Shown: positions 15,201 to 30,200 of the stretch, in pieces
Position numbering within the stretch: position 1 is the first letter of the stretch
Layout of the letters: every line of letters begins with the position of its first letter
Assembly (NCBI RefSeq): GCF_036417845.1
Contig: NC_089979.1
Coordinates: 119,879,415-119,943,414 of the forward strand
Source of the DNA: Apteryx mantelli
Taxonomy: Eukaryota; Chordata; Aves; Apterygiformes; Apterygidae
Length of the DNA: 64,000 nucleotides
Reading direction: 5' to 3'
Notes under the pieces: generated by a model
The model's database searches: none
Seen by the model: only the letters and a program-made list of their open reading frames with translations
What the model was told of the DNA's origin: nothing
Position numbers and translations under genes: made by a program

Positions 15201-18200
15201 TGCATTTGCAATACAGATCCTAGCATAGCTTCCTACTGTATACACTTCTCACTGAAATATGCTACTTTATGATGTTTTATTACAAGGTAGTAAACTTGGT
15301 TTTGTAACTTAGTTTGTTCCTGAGTCAACTCTTCTGTGACATTACCAAGAAATAGAGGATTTTGAGAGTTTCAACTTCAGAAGTTAGAAGGACTTGACTT
15401 ACGTAAAGCATGTGTAGGTCAGTTTTTCCAAGGAAAAATTATTTGTCTGCTGCTCTGCGATCATACAAATTTAAACAATAAAAAAAGTCAGTCGTTATGT
15501 GGGACACTGAATCTATGTCACTGTCCCTGAATATTGACAGAGGGCTCAAAACTGCTGTGTTACTCCTGTGGTGGATAAGAGTTCTGGGGGAAAGCAAGCA
15601 ATAATGCTTAAAGGCTGAAGAGAGATTTTATGCAGTACCTAATACATCAGAGCTATTTAGTGTATGCAGTTAAATCATGATGTATGTAACACTGGATCAC
15701 ACTTACAAAAGTGTGAAATCTGCTTACTAGCTACTTTAAAAACATGATGGTGTTTTTTAAATATTAAATTACAATGGGGTAGTTATAATGCACCTAGATA
15801 CTATGCTGTTTAGTATTTTATAAATGAGTATGGCTTTGGCTGCACGAGAATATTCAGGAAAACTATTTGGAATTAATTTTTAAAGTGGATTAGTTAAACC
15901 CTTTTAATCCTTTGTGGGGACACTTTCATCCAGAATAAATCATTAATTGTCCACTTGATTCACTAATTTTCCTGAATCTCCTTTTTATAAAACAGTTAGT
16001 CCACTTCCAATGTGTACAAAATACAATAATAATAATGCCGATATTGTCTTAGTATTATCAAATTCATTTCAGAAGGATTTTTGCATTTTATAAATATTGT
16101 CAGCTGAACAAGTCGATTCCTTTCTTTTTTAATAAAGTTAATCTTAAAGCTATTTAATGCTTGAGGTTTTTTTTAATGATACGATTATGTATATTGGCTG
16201 TCTCTTCTTTAGCAGCATTAGCAGGTGGCTAAGAATTACAGTCTAAATATTTCTTTGCTCTGGATATGGCAAATGATCTTTGCAGAAGAATTACTTTTTT
16301 CTAGGAATAACTGTTATGTTATATATGCAGGAAAACCTGTTTTTAATTGATATCTTAATATGACATTTGGTTCTTTGACTTTCCCTACAGGTGCTGTTGA
16401 AAAAGGGAAGAAAAACCTAAATTACATTAACAACTTCCTTGAAGCAATGTTGTTCTGGGAGAAATCTGAAGGTGAAAAGAAGGTAAGAAAGCACTAATAT
16501 TCCTGCAGTGCATCCTGTGTACTCTGTGATGAGAGACTGGCAAGCATATTGAAACCCACTCTCTTCATGATTTTTTTTTCTTCATTCTTGAATAAAAATA
16601 CTCTGTCCAAATACAGCAAGGTTTGGTAGCAGAGGAACTAGTCAAATGACAAATCTGAGATAAAATCTTTCATCTCAAATTCAGACAAATCGTAAGGTAA
16701 CTTTCCTGGCAGGCTTAGTTTTAGGGATTTCTTGGTCGGTTGGCTTGGGGTTCTTTAGCAGAAGTTTGAACAGAACAACAGGTTTTGTTTTACTTAGTTT
16801 TGAGTCTGTAAGTGTGTGTTTGGATCAGCAGTGTGGAGGTTTTTTGAAGCAAATCTCCCAATCATCCCCATTTATTGTGCTTTGGTTCATGTCATGAGGC
16901 AGTGCTGGATCGTGCAAACTGGATTTCTTTTGGAAGAAACTGAATGAAAGATGCACTTCAGGAGTGCCTCTGATGTGCTTCACTATTTATGGATATTTAG
17001 TCCCCAGGATTGTACTAGAGCTTCTTCAGAGTAAAGTTTCTGCAATAAGTACAGCTGGTTGCAGTGAAATTTGGGTTCTCGGTATGAGCTGTTGCTCTCA
17101 ACAGATCTCTTCCAAACGAACCACAGACTATGCAAATGTAGTCTTTGTTTATTTATGTAAGTTATTGTTAATTGTGAGTTCTGCATGATATGCATATATG
17201 TGCGATATGTGCACCTTAGAAATTCATCTAGTGTGTCACTGTCATTTTTTCGATTAATCTATATACGTGCTTTTTAAGACTTTATTAGAGAAAGTTGCTC
17301 AACTAGAAGATCTCTGTGCCAAGAAGGAGAAATTTATTCAGTCCAATAAAATGATAGTTAAATTCCGGGAAGACCATATTGTTCGCTTGGAGAGATTACA
17401 TAAAGAAGCTGGTGGAAGTTTGCTGCCAAAAGAGCAAGATGATTTCCTCAATGAATTGAGGGAGGAATTGCAGACACTCAGAGAACAGGTGCTTGTTTAT
17501 TTTTCCTTTCTAAAGCAATTTCATTTTGTGGGAATAGCTTATGTGACTGGAGTTCTGTGATGGATGGATACAAGCTTTTTAGGAAAAGCAGGTGGGGGAA
17601 AGAGAGGGTGGTTGGGGGGGGGTTCCCTTTACATAAGTAAAGGAGCACCTCAAATGCCTAGGGTTCTTCTGTGGGAAGGTGCAATGGGCTGGTTTGAGAG
17701 CCTGTGAGTTCGCATCAGAGGAGAGGCCTGTAAGGGTGATGTTATGTATTGCTACAGGCCACCTCATCAGGGGAGGTAGTGGACAAAGTCTCCTTTAAGC
17801 AACTTAAGGCTTAAGTCTCCAAATCTAAAATCCTCATTCTTGTGGGAGGCTTTAACCTCCCTGACATCTGCTGAAAGGGCAATTCAGTGGAACGCAACTA
17901 AAACAGCAAGTTTCTGAAGGATATTAACACAGATGCTAGATGGGCCAAGCGGGGGTGGTGCTGTCCCACATCTATTACCCACAAACAAGGAGGAACTGTC
18001 ACGGGTGTGTAATCCATGGTATGGCCTTGGTAAGTGACCATGAAATAGCGGAGCTTCAGATCCTGACGAGAGTGAGGAAGGCAAGTAGCAAAGTACAGAC
18101 CCAGGGCTTCAGGAGAGCCGACTTTGGATTCTTCAGGGAACTGGCAGGTGGGATCATTTGAGAGGCAGCTCTGAAGGACAAAGAAGCTCAAGAGAGAAGG

Positions 18201-21200
18201 TATATCTTTAAAGAAAATTTCCTCCAAGCACAGGCACATCTCAATACTTAGGTAAATGAGTAGATGTAGTAGGATACCAGATTGGCTCAATATTGAACTC
18301 TTGACTGAGCTCCAAAGCAAAAAATAAAAAAGGACATGTATGGAAGCCAGGACGGGCTTCAAGGGAGACTACAGAAACACTGCTAGGGCATGCAGTATTA
18401 GGAAAGCCAAAGCTCAAAGTCAAAAGTGGTAAGGAATATCAAGGGCAGCAAGAAAAGCTTCTAGGGCTTTATTAGCGCTAAAAGAATAAACAAGGAAAAT
18501 ATGGACCTGCTGTCTTCTGAGAGTAAATTCCAAGGGAGTAAGAAAACAAACAAACAAAAAACATTTAGGTGGTTTTAACCACTCTAAGGAATGCTTCCCC
18601 CCCCCCCCCTTTCTCTTCTGTTACAATGTAATGCTTATTAAAGGTAGTGGCACAACAGCTAGATGTATAGCATTATCTGGAAAATAAAAACTGTTGAAAA
18701 AAATATTGCTCATTGCAGATAGAACAACACCCACGAATTGCTAAGTATGCCATGGAGAACCATAACCTCAGAGAGGAGAATAAAAGGCTTCGTTCTTTAC
18801 AATCGGTGAAAAGGGCCCAAGAAATTGATGCTCAGACAATCGCAGAGCTAGAAAAAGCTTTTTTGGAAGCTTCAGCCACAGAGAAAAATACTGGAGGTAA
18901 AAATATGCTAAAGCTTTCGTGAGCTAAAATAGCTTACTCCTTCTGTTGTGTGAAAAGTAGTGTTGATTTATGTCTGTCTTAACGTATTTTTCCCTTCTTC
19001 AAAGTGATACCTGAAGACTTTGAAACATATTTGCTTCATTTTATTTCATGTTGGCCTTCATGCAAGTACAGCTATAGGGGATTTGGATTCCAGTGCATCA
19101 TGTGAACAATATCCTTAATCTCGTTTTGCTGTTCTTAGTTGTCATGAAGGCTGTAGTAATACTAATTATTCTACTCGTTTTTTCATGTGGACTGTTGCAA
19201 CTACTCATTTTGTTCTGTTCGAAAGCCTGCAAATGCTTTTATTTTGGTAAAACTTTTTTTAAAGCTACTCTGTTTTAAGAGGGTATATATTTTGTTCTTT
19301 AGGTCATCACTTATATTCCACCACCATATCAGTAGAGGGCAACTCTGTGGCATCTGTTGAAAGGCTGAAAGCACGTCTGCTGCATACTCAAAGCGAACTG
19401 GCAAGTTCAAAACAAGAATATGAAGAATTTAAAGAGCTAACCAAGTGAGACAAAACAGTATAGAAATGTCTTTAATATTTGAATGTCTTTTTTTAGATTA
19501 ATATAAGTAGTGATATAAAAAATTAGGCTCAGATCCTGGATATAGAGCCTAAATATGTTTTTTGCATTTAAGAGTTAAGAAAAACAGGACATAGACACAA
19601 AATCCTTTCCAATTCATCCCAGTTACGGGCTAGGAAGGAACAGTAAAGCGCCCTGAAGGCATGTCTGCACTGTGGCAAATTTCTTTCTTTCCACAAGCTC
19701 CTCTTTATGCTAAGATACAAAACAATGCTTCACAGTATGCAGGAGACGCACATCCTCTGAAATTCTGATAGGCACCCACTTAACGGAACAGGGAGTGTTT
19801 GGCTCACTCTGTGTGTTTTGGAAGTATTTTCAGTAACTGACATATTAGAGATAGAAGCAGTGATGGGTAATAATAATTGATGCATTTCCATATGCATTTT
19901 TCAGTGCAACACTACTTACTATAGCCTTTTTAAGGCTGTAAGTTGTAATCTCCGTAAATGTAGAATCCAAGCACTCCAGAAAATTTTTGGCTAATCTGAT
20001 AATTTTTGTCTCCTCTTCAGAGATTTTTAAGAAAGCACTAACACCATCATCCCAAGACTTATTATACTGTATTACAGAGATTTAAATCAAACTAGAGTGA
20101 AGACACAGCATCAACTGTTCATTAATGTCCATTTGCTTTGGCATCTAAACATGAGGGTCTACTTTGTCCTTACTAATGTAGTAGAGACTTTACTGTCACT
20201 GTTCTCCATGAGGCCGGCACAAGATAGTGTGAAAGGCCTTGATAATACCTTCACTTACATGTGTATTCACATGCAAACACGTGGCTTAATCTGATTCAAC
20301 TCAGTTTTTGAAAAATTCAGGTCCTGTGCCTTCAGATACAAGAAAAAATAATTGCATTTCAAGCAAGCACAGTATACACCTGGAAGGCAAGAGGGACCTG
20401 TTTTTTGTTTGTTTTAGCTTGCATCTACATTGTACAAATCAGTACAAGTGACAACTGCGTGAATGTGAGAAAAGGACGTTACAAAGCTATTTTACCTAAA
20501 ACTGTGAGGAGGCAGAAATGGAAGTACATTTTCTGCCTGGTGCCCCTAGAATTGCACTCTAGAGACACTGAAATCAATTACTGGCATTTTTCTTAGAATC
20601 TTGTTGCAGATTCTAAAATTGTGAGGGAAAGTGATAGCATTAAACTCCCAAAAGGTGAAATGTATTTCTTTTCGTCTGTAGACTTTGACCCTGCTATTAT
20701 GTCAGTAAGGCAAACTGTCACAGTAGTAACAGGCAGCTCTGCAAAATACCTACTGAAAAATATTCCCAAATTTCTGTTCAACTGATGGATTTTTTTAGTT
20801 AAAGTACCCTTTACAAAATAATCTTAATAGAGCAGCATTTCAAAAAAAAAAAGGGGGGGGGGGGGAATCTTTAAAGGATTTTCTTTAATCCTGGCCACCA
20901 CCAGTTCAGACTTCTCATATAACTGGATAACACTTTTAAATCTTAAAATCACATTGGTGTGGGTGATATCCCTTTCTTTTAAAAGGAATTGCAGAGCTCT
21001 CAGCTTATTTCTTACTATGTAATGGATTTTTTTCTGACATGTTTAGTTATCTGTGTATTTTCTTCATTGTGCAACCAGAAATAAGCTTCCTAGCCTTTTA
21101 ACTGGGAGGGTGTTAGGGGGTGTGGGCAAGAGTTCAGCTTCAGTATGATGCTCACTGCCAATATGGCACCTTATTTTTATTGATGATGGTGAGCATACTA

Positions 21201-24200
21201 GCTTTTTGACAGTAGTAACATATTTTCTGAACAGGAAAAAGCATATGGAACTGGAATCAGAGCTTCAATCCCTTCGGAAAGCAAACCAACATCTTGAAAA
21301 CATTTTGGAGGCAACCAAAGCACACAAGCGCCGAGAAGTCTCTCAATTACACAAACTACATAGAGAAACTCTTAAGGTACAAGAAGTGCATTTAAAGCCA
21401 TACATAATTACTTATGAATTGCTTGAGAACAGAGATTTTATTAGTATGATCCTTTACCTAACTAGTGTTCTGGCATATAATCTCTGTGATAAACTAAAAA
21501 TGCTGGTTTTTATTCTGAAATGTTTTCTGAATCACTGCTACTTGTAATCAGATGACAAATCTGAAAAACTGTAGTGGTATAGAATTGTGACTGGCTTTAA
21601 GCGTTTTATTTCATTCTGCTTATAAACTGTTAAATATGTTGCCAGACAAAGCCTAATGCTGTTTTATAGTTAAAATAAAGACTGCTTTGTAATTTTTATA
21701 ACAGAACATAACCACTCCAACAAAAGCCTACCAGCTAAGGTCTCGCCTAGTGCCTCGAATAAGCCCAGAAATCTTAGATTATCATTCTGAAGATTTTCAG
21801 CGTTCTGGAGAGATGATGGATGACATTTTTAAAGAGCCCGTTCCCCCAGAGATGAATGAACAAGCATATGAGGCCATTGCGGAGGAACTCAAAGTGGCAC
21901 AGGTGAATGTTCTGAATAAAACTGAAGTATATATCTTATTTTTAGAGCAAGTTTTGTCAGGAAATAGCTTTGTTGTCCTGTCCCATCCCATTCCCCTCCC
22001 CCCCCACCCCAACAAGATTGTGTTTTAACTGTAAAACTGAAGCACTTGACAAATACTTAAGGCTTCATGAAACAATTCTCTAATTATACATTGTCCTTAA
22101 GAGGACTTAGAGTGGAAATATTGAAAGTGATTGGGAGCTGATATCTTAATGATGTGTGGAGCTGAAACTTGCTATGCATTCTGTCTGGGGAATGTCTTGT
22201 TTACATTTCTCAGCAAACTGTAGTTTCATAGATACTCAGGGACATTTAAACTTCACTATTCTGCCCTGATAGCTTGTTTTTAAGGAAACTTCTAGGTAAG
22301 TCTGTGACAAATGCATTTGGAACAACACCCGAGCTTAATATACAACTAGGTTTTTTGAAGAAACCTGCCAAATATTGCTTGCCTGCCATTATACCTTAAT
22401 TGGGTTGTACCTTTCCTGAATAGAAGAGCACTACAAATTTAGCTGAACTCCTCCTGAGGATATGGAACTAACTTCAGTGTGTGTAAAACCTTGCAGAACA
22501 GCCAAAATCCCTCTTTGTTTACCATAGTGCAGAGATCTGTAAGAAATTTAGCTAGTGTATATTTTGAATAACTTCTGTTTAAAGTCTTATTTCTCTAAGA
22601 TAAGCATGTGCCTGAAGACTAAGCACACACAAGTGTTTGTAGGATTCAGTCCATATGTGGTCTGATGGATCTCCTTGTATTCTGGCAGTTTAGTCAGCAA
22701 GAGGAGAGAGATCAGCCACTTAGGTATTCTGAATGTTCTGTTTTCTGTTGTTTCAGGTCACAAAAAATTAAAGTAGTTGACATTTTTATATTTAGTATGC
22801 ACAGACTGCCATATGGCATGTGAGAATAACTCGAAGACAGGTGTTCTAATTTTGAATGTCTGTTGTGTCGCAGGAACAACTGAGCACAATGCAGACAAAG
22901 CTGGATGAAGAGGAAAGCAAGAATATAAAACTTCAGCAGCATATTAATAAGCTAGAGCATCATTCTGCACAAATACAGGAGGTGAGAGAACAGTATAATG
23001 CAGGGACTTCTGTGAGTGTGTGTGCATGTATGTATGTATATGTGTATGTGTGTGTCTATACATATATATGACAGGCTGAAATCTATCACACTCAAACTAT
23101 TGTGTCTTTCAGTGAGGTCTGAAGCATTGCTTGTATTTTCTTTTGAAAAATTTACTAGAATCATAGCCCAGGGCTGGGCAGAAAGACAGGGACGACAATT
23201 AACACTGTAGTTTAAGAAATATGGTGCAATTTTGAGCCTACTTGCTCTTAAACCAGAACATAAGCAATAGACAAGATGTCTGTGCTTATATTTGGCCAAC
23301 CTCATGATTTTCTGAGAAACATCAATAGTTACCAAAAACTGTGAAAACTTTGGAATGTTGAAAATACTGCTTGTCTTATTGTAACTGAACTGAAGTGTCA
23401 TTACTATATAAAATATTTACAAGTTTTCCTTAATTAGTTGTTTTGATTTTAACGTAGAAAATGACAAAGAAGGCTTGAACTCTTCCTGTAACAGTCCTGT
23501 TCCAGATATTTCAGTTTTGGAACAGCACTCATCTCCCAAGCTGTGGATTGCTTTTAAATGAACACTTTCTCCTTAGATAACTTCACTTCTTCAGTTGTAT
23601 TGAAATAATTTTTGTTGGACTTGTATGGATTTCAGGTTTACCAAACTACGTCAGGTTTACCAGAAAATTAATCTTTATATAATCAGCTAAAGAAATATTT
23701 TAACACATTATTATTGTTACAAGCCTGACTTAGCCATTCCTATGCTCCCTTCCATTCAAAAATTTTACTTCTCTTCTCTTAAGCTTTTTTCATCAGAAAG
23801 AAATGACTGGAATAAAGAGTGCCAGGAGCTCCTTGAACAGATAAAGTTGCTTGAAAAGCAATTTCAAGACACTCAGAGCAAGACTGATAGTAAGTCAATG
23901 TAACACAGAAATTCTCTGTGAAGTTTTGAGGAACCTTAATGTTTTGAATTAAGAATGGCACATGACAAGTAGCTGTTTTGGTTTAAGATACTAAATGTCT
24001 TACAGGTTTGATTTAAAGAAAAAAAATGTGTAATACTGCCAGAATAGCCTTTTATCTGCCTACTCTTGCACAGTATACAATATTGATAATTACTCTTTGA
24101 CTGTGAATGTGAAGGAGTAGAGAATATTAGTATTTAAAGAGAAAATATTAACTAAAAATAGAGGGAAAATCCATTATCAGTCTATGGAAATGCAGAAATT

Positions 24201-27200
24201 TCCAATATCCTCTAGAATCTTTTTGATTCTGTCTCTACTCTTTATTTCAAAGTCTACATTTAATAGACCTTTTCCTTTTATAAATCCCTTTTTTGTTTTA
24301 TTTCCAAGGTTAATTCTACTGAAAATGTGTAAAGTTTTGAGAGGCTTTCACGTGACATTCTGCAGTGTTCATTTTCCTGTATCTAGCATATATTTTATTT
24401 ATTTGGAAAACTAAAATGTTTGTTTGGTTTTCAACAGTATTAACAAGCGAGGTCCATGATTTGCGCATTGTGCTGCAGTCTGCAGATAAGGAGCTGTCTG
24501 CTGTGAAACTGGAGTATAGCACCTTTAGGGAAAAGCAAGAGAAGGAAATGAGTCAGCTTTCTGGTAGACATATGGATGTACAGTTCCAGCTGGACAGCGT
24601 CAGGTATGTTGGCAACCTGGTGAAATATCTTAACCTTCCTTCCAAATGCGTCCAGTGGTTTAGTTCTACTTTTCTGTAATGTAACCTTACACTTTAACAT
24701 CTTTTTTTTTTTTAGTTGTTATTTTATGCTTATGTCCTTCCCTTATTTCTTGCTGAAGTCTTTCCTGCCTCGTTCTGAGTCTTAGCAGAACATGGTGAAA
24801 TTAGCAGAAAAATACTAAAACAAGGCTTTCTTAATTTCAATATTGGTTTGCTATAGCACTTTTCCATTAAATAGGATATACCTGTAAGCTTTTTGATCTT
24901 CATAAGCTAAATAAAGTGGCTGAAGAGGCATGAATTTTTTTCCAATTTCATCCTAAAAATGACTACTACTCTTCAGTCTGTTCCCAAGAAGCAGGTGACA
25001 TAATGATGCTGATCTAAAAATACAAGCAGAAAGCAACCACAAAAATAAAACTGGAACTAGCCAATTGAAGCCTGAAAAGCTCACTGCATTGTGTGCAATA
25101 ATTTACATTAATTATTATGAGGAGTTGGAAATCAATGATGTTTTTAATTATTAGTGCAACTAAGTTAACGGTGATTTTTTGCCTGGAAAGCTTAACTATG
25201 TTATTGCATTATAGTCCTGTCTTAGCTGAAGTCATCTTTTGAGTGATGCATTGTGAGACTGGGAACCTGGAATAGAAACTCAATGTTGTGATGTCTCCAA
25301 TATATTGGCATTGTATTGTATTAGTACTAAGTGTGTTAGCAAAAGTATTAGCAAAAGTACTGACTTTTGGAGGGTATGTGGTAAATATTCTTACCGTGGG
25401 CTCTCTATTAATAACATGACTCATAACACTTGTCTAGCAGCTCTTTTATCCCTCTTAGCTTTTTCCTTTTGTGAAAGATCAAATAAAATACATCTTCAGG
25501 GCAAGAGTTTAAAGGGAGATAATCCATACTTGCCCAGAATATGGAAAGATTTTTGAATGGGACAAATAACCCAAGTATCAATTAAGCAGATAGTCTAGGT
25601 ACCCAGGATCATTTTGATAGTTATGGTGGTTTTTTTGTAGAGCAACCATTAAAAAAAAAAAAAAAAAAAGGCGGAGCACCATGATCAAGACAAGTGACTA
25701 AAATTTCTACGTGTATAGAATTTGGGAAGGAAGTATATTATTTCTAGGGCCCACTCTGTCATCTCTGCCAGTGTCCCTTAAAGCTCTTGTCCCCTTCATA
25801 AATTTGGGGGTTCTCATTAAAAATGTCACCCCTTATGTCATAGTCACTTTTTTCTAAAATAAGACTATACTCTGTAGATTGTCTCAAGCTTGTAAAATGT
25901 AATTGATCAGGGCATTTTTATAATGGAACAAATTCTTATCTCTCAATATTGTGGGGCTTTTTAATAAAGGCTAGAACATGAAAAGATTCTTGAAGAAAAA
26001 GCAAGCCTGCAGGATGACTATGAAAATTTGCAAGAAGTAACGAAGTTTGAGACTGATCAACTGAAGCAACAGCTCGAGGAGAGAAAGCAAGAAGCTGAAG
26101 CAATGAAAACTGAGCTTTGTGTAAGACAGTCAAGGATTTTAAAAGACTTTATTATCCGTTTCCTCATGAAGCCAGATTATTTAATCCATGCTATTAAATA
26201 ATTGATCATAGGTTCCACAGTAATAATAGGTTTCCTAATGGTCTCATCTGGAAGATGCATCCAGATTTTTTTTTTAAACCTAGTGCAAGATTTTTGCAAC
26301 CACAGGCTAGAAGAAATATCCAATAGCCTGATGAAGTAGTAAGTTCTTTGGCTGAAGAAATTGCTCCGGGAATTTTGAGGGAGATGGATTAATTAGTAAA
26401 GGAATAAGAAACCACTTTGGAAAAGAACCCTGACATTGAAATGCTGGTTATCTTTGATCTCAGTGCTAGCTAAGACTAGCTTATTTATTCCATCTCTGAA
26501 AAACTTGTAAGGAGCTACTTTATATAGTGGTAGTGACCTTGTTAAAATGATCTATGCCTTTTTGTGTTGGATCACTGTCCTGCAATTTGGTTGATGCTGT
26601 CCTTGAAAAGCTGTCAGACTGCAGTGACTGCAAAACAGCAATGAGGTTGCTCAAGGGCTTTTGCAAACGATTTTGCCTGCTTTTCCGCAGTGTTCACTGT
26701 TTGCCTGCTCAGCAAGTTTGCTGTAAAATTTCTCTTTCAGTGTTTAAAGGAACACTGACAGATTGAAAATCATGTTTTTAGATTCCTCATAGTCTAATAC
26801 TTTAAACTGCATGCTAGGAGTTGTTTTGATTTTTATTTTGGTTTAAATTATTCTAAAAGCCTCACATTGTAACTTGCATATTTTAAGTTGTCTCAAAAAT
26901 CTTCATCTAGAATTGTTATAGCAACACTTATTTTCATATTCTAGAACCTCTTGAAACTCCTGAAAACAGAAAAAGAACATAATCAAAAACTAACATTACA
27001 ACTCCAAGAAGACAAAGAAAACAATTCAAAGTGAGTTTCGATTGTGTGCGGGGTTTATTTCCACCTGTCTTCAAAGGTTTTGTCCTATGCTAGACTTTTA
27101 TTTAGTAAGGGACCCTTTTGGTAGATGTGTTTGTCCCCAGTTCTGTAGAAAAGATTGCATAATGATTTTTTTTAATTTATTCATTGTAGAACAATGCTGC

Positions 27201-30200
27201 ATTTTTATGTATTCAATTAACGTTATAGATGTAGTTCTTCATGTCAAAGATAAAGTTCCAACACTGAGAGCAGTGTATGACTAGTAATTGAACTAAGTGT
27301 TTTATGTGGTACTAAGAAGCTGGTTGTTAAAGAACTCTTTCAAAATGAAATGTAACTAAGAATAAACTGATATGGCTTGATCCTTGTTAAAGCTCTTACA
27401 TTCTGATTACAGTTCTCCCAAGGAACATATTTTCTATTCCAGGGAGCTCTTGAAAGTACTTGAAAGTGCACAGGTGGAGAAACCATCCTCTGAAATGATG
27501 ACACGATGTGAGCAGCAGGTACAACAGCAGAGTTAAATGACTCTAAATCATATGTTTATGGATTTCTGTGTGCATTAATAGCATTCTTATTGGTGAACTG
27601 ACTGTTCTGTAGATTAACAGTAAAATAAATGTAGAGTTCTCAAGTTTCAGATGACTTTGTTACTGCTTTTTTTTTTTTCCCAGTAAGGTAAGCAACTTAG
27701 TTCCTTCCATTTATTTCATAGCTTTGTGCGTATATCAAACATATTTCAAAAGTAATTAAGGCTATCTTTCACAACTAATATTTCTTCTAGGAAGCAAAGC
27801 TGCAGAAATTGGAACAGAAGCTGGCTGCTGCTGAGGAGATGATTGCTTCTTTGAAGAAGACAAATGATGCAGATAAGGTTTGGGCTTATTTCTGTTACTG
27901 ATATCCAGGTTTTGCAGGTAACTACATGCTCTGAAGCAGAGTTGAAAGCCCAAAACCTTTCTATGATTCTTGGTAATTCTGTGGTTCTAGGCAAGTCTGG
28001 CTGTGTATCCAGGTAAAATAAATTCTACCTTTTACTGGCATGGAGTTTGCAGGATGGGAGAAAACTGGTATACTTTTAGAGGAAATACAAGAAGATAACT
28101 GGAGAAAGGAGAGAAGGGGGAGAGGGGGAAAAAGGACAGCACAGGGTTTAGCTATCTGGTGGGCAAAACATCCAGTGGAGAATTCATGTATAATTCCCCT
28201 GCTGATTAACACAGCCTTGCAGTTAGTGTTGTAATGGGCTAATAGAAAAGATTAAGACATCGTGAGAACTTGACTGTGATTATGATATCTTATCAATAAA
28301 ATCAAAGCACTTTTACATGCAAAGACTGCTCTAGTTTTTAGAAAGCTTGAATAACAAAAGTTCCTGTAGCACAAACATTTATGCTATATGTAAAATAGGT
28401 ATAAGAAATTGCATAGTGTGTTCATTAATCAACACGATACATTGTTTCAAGTGTTGCTTTTTCTGTGCTAAAAGCAAATCTGATGTGTAGGGCCAAAAGA
28501 ATCTGGTACTGTCAGCCCAGCGGTGTTTCTGAATGTACCTTTTTCCCTTACAAATCTGACCTTAAACTATAGTAATTGTAATCTCCTATTAGAAATGCGT
28601 CACGGCCTGAGTCTAAAGCTTTTGTACTGGGGGCTAGTCTTCTCTTACAATTAGCACAGCAGGTTATTTAATTCTTTCAATGAGTGCTTAGGACAAAAGT
28701 TCATGATTTAACAGCGCATTTCCTGGTACTCCTTTACATGCACGTATTGAGGCCTCGTTTTCAAATGTCTGTTTGAAATTTGGAATTGACAAATTATACA
28801 CCAAACAATGTCCAGTAGTAAATAAATTTAAATAAATCAGGACTAACTTTTTTCTTATGCTGCAGGAAGTTGTAACCGACTTGATGAGACAGATCCAGGA
28901 GCTGAGGTCTTCAACTAATCGTAAAACTGAGTCCATAGATGGGCTGACAAGAGAGCTGGAGGACATAAATGTATGTTCTGTCATTCTGAAGGACACAGTG
29001 TAGTTTTGCAGAAATGGAAGGCAATGACATGTCTTATCACGGGTCTCAAACAGCATAACTTGCTGTAGTGTTATGGAAGGAAACTTCTTTGTTTTGACAT
29101 GTTGAAATCTTCTGAACATTTTATGCCTAAGGCTGTCTTGAAAACTGAACTCTTTCCACGTGGTGGGTAAAGAGCAGTGTCTCTGAAGGGACCTATTCAC
29201 ATCCTGTAAGCTACGCTCAGCTGACAGTCACGTTTAGATTTTCTGGGAATTTGGTGATTTAAGACATTGACAATTGAAGCTGAATTCAGTAAATTCATTT
29301 TTGAGAGAGTCAATTTTTATGTGAACTGTAACTGAGAAATGATTATTTTCTACATCTATAAATATAAACTACTTACGTGAGTAACCTATGTATAAATAAG
29401 ATGCATCTTATTTATTAAAACAGATCTTATTTAGAAACTGATAGAGCAACCAATGGAATGTTTTAGATGCTATATATGTATGAACTATGAATCCGAAAGG
29501 TCCGAAGGACAAGATGTTCCTGAGACTAATTTCTACATATCTCTTTTATCAATAATGGATGTTTGTAGTGGTTAATACATATTAAATTAATAACTTTTCT
29601 TTACTTCTGACAACAAATTTTTAGTAACCCACAGTTTGTAGAATTGAGCAAGTATGACATTTCACTCTAGTTTTAGTGTCACTGACTCGGATGAGTTTTT
29701 AAACATGAAGTTTATAGTTGTCATAAGATTTATGATATACACTTATTTATATTATGCTTGGCAACACTCTGATAACATGTTTTCATTTCTATTCTAAAAT
29801 TTAATTTAACCTTTTTCTTAGTGCAAGTATAATTCTGTTTTGGCTGCAAAAGAAGAAAGCAAAGGAATCATAGAGGATCAGGAAAAGAAGATTGAAGAAC
29901 TGATGGAAGCCTTGGAGAGAAAACAAATAGCAGATAACATTGAGGTAAAAGCATTAATGTTGATGTATTGTGATTATCTGTTTAACAGAGGAGTTGTATG
30001 TGTGTTTGCTTAAAATACTAGTATAAAACTTAACCTCATTTTAGTTCAAATATAACTGGTTAGGATGTTCTGAAAGGAATTTTTAATGAAATACCTGACA
30101 AATTCTGTTAAATTATCACATTATTTTATATAAATATTTTATAAAAACCTATGCTAAAAGCCTGGTTTAATTCTTGTTAAGGCAACTGAGGAGGCAGCAG

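Noticed and set aside
17898-18362. 154-codon minus-strand frame in KIF15 intron 13
   Set aside because: It is antisense to the CR1 ORF2 fragment; no protein family was recognised.
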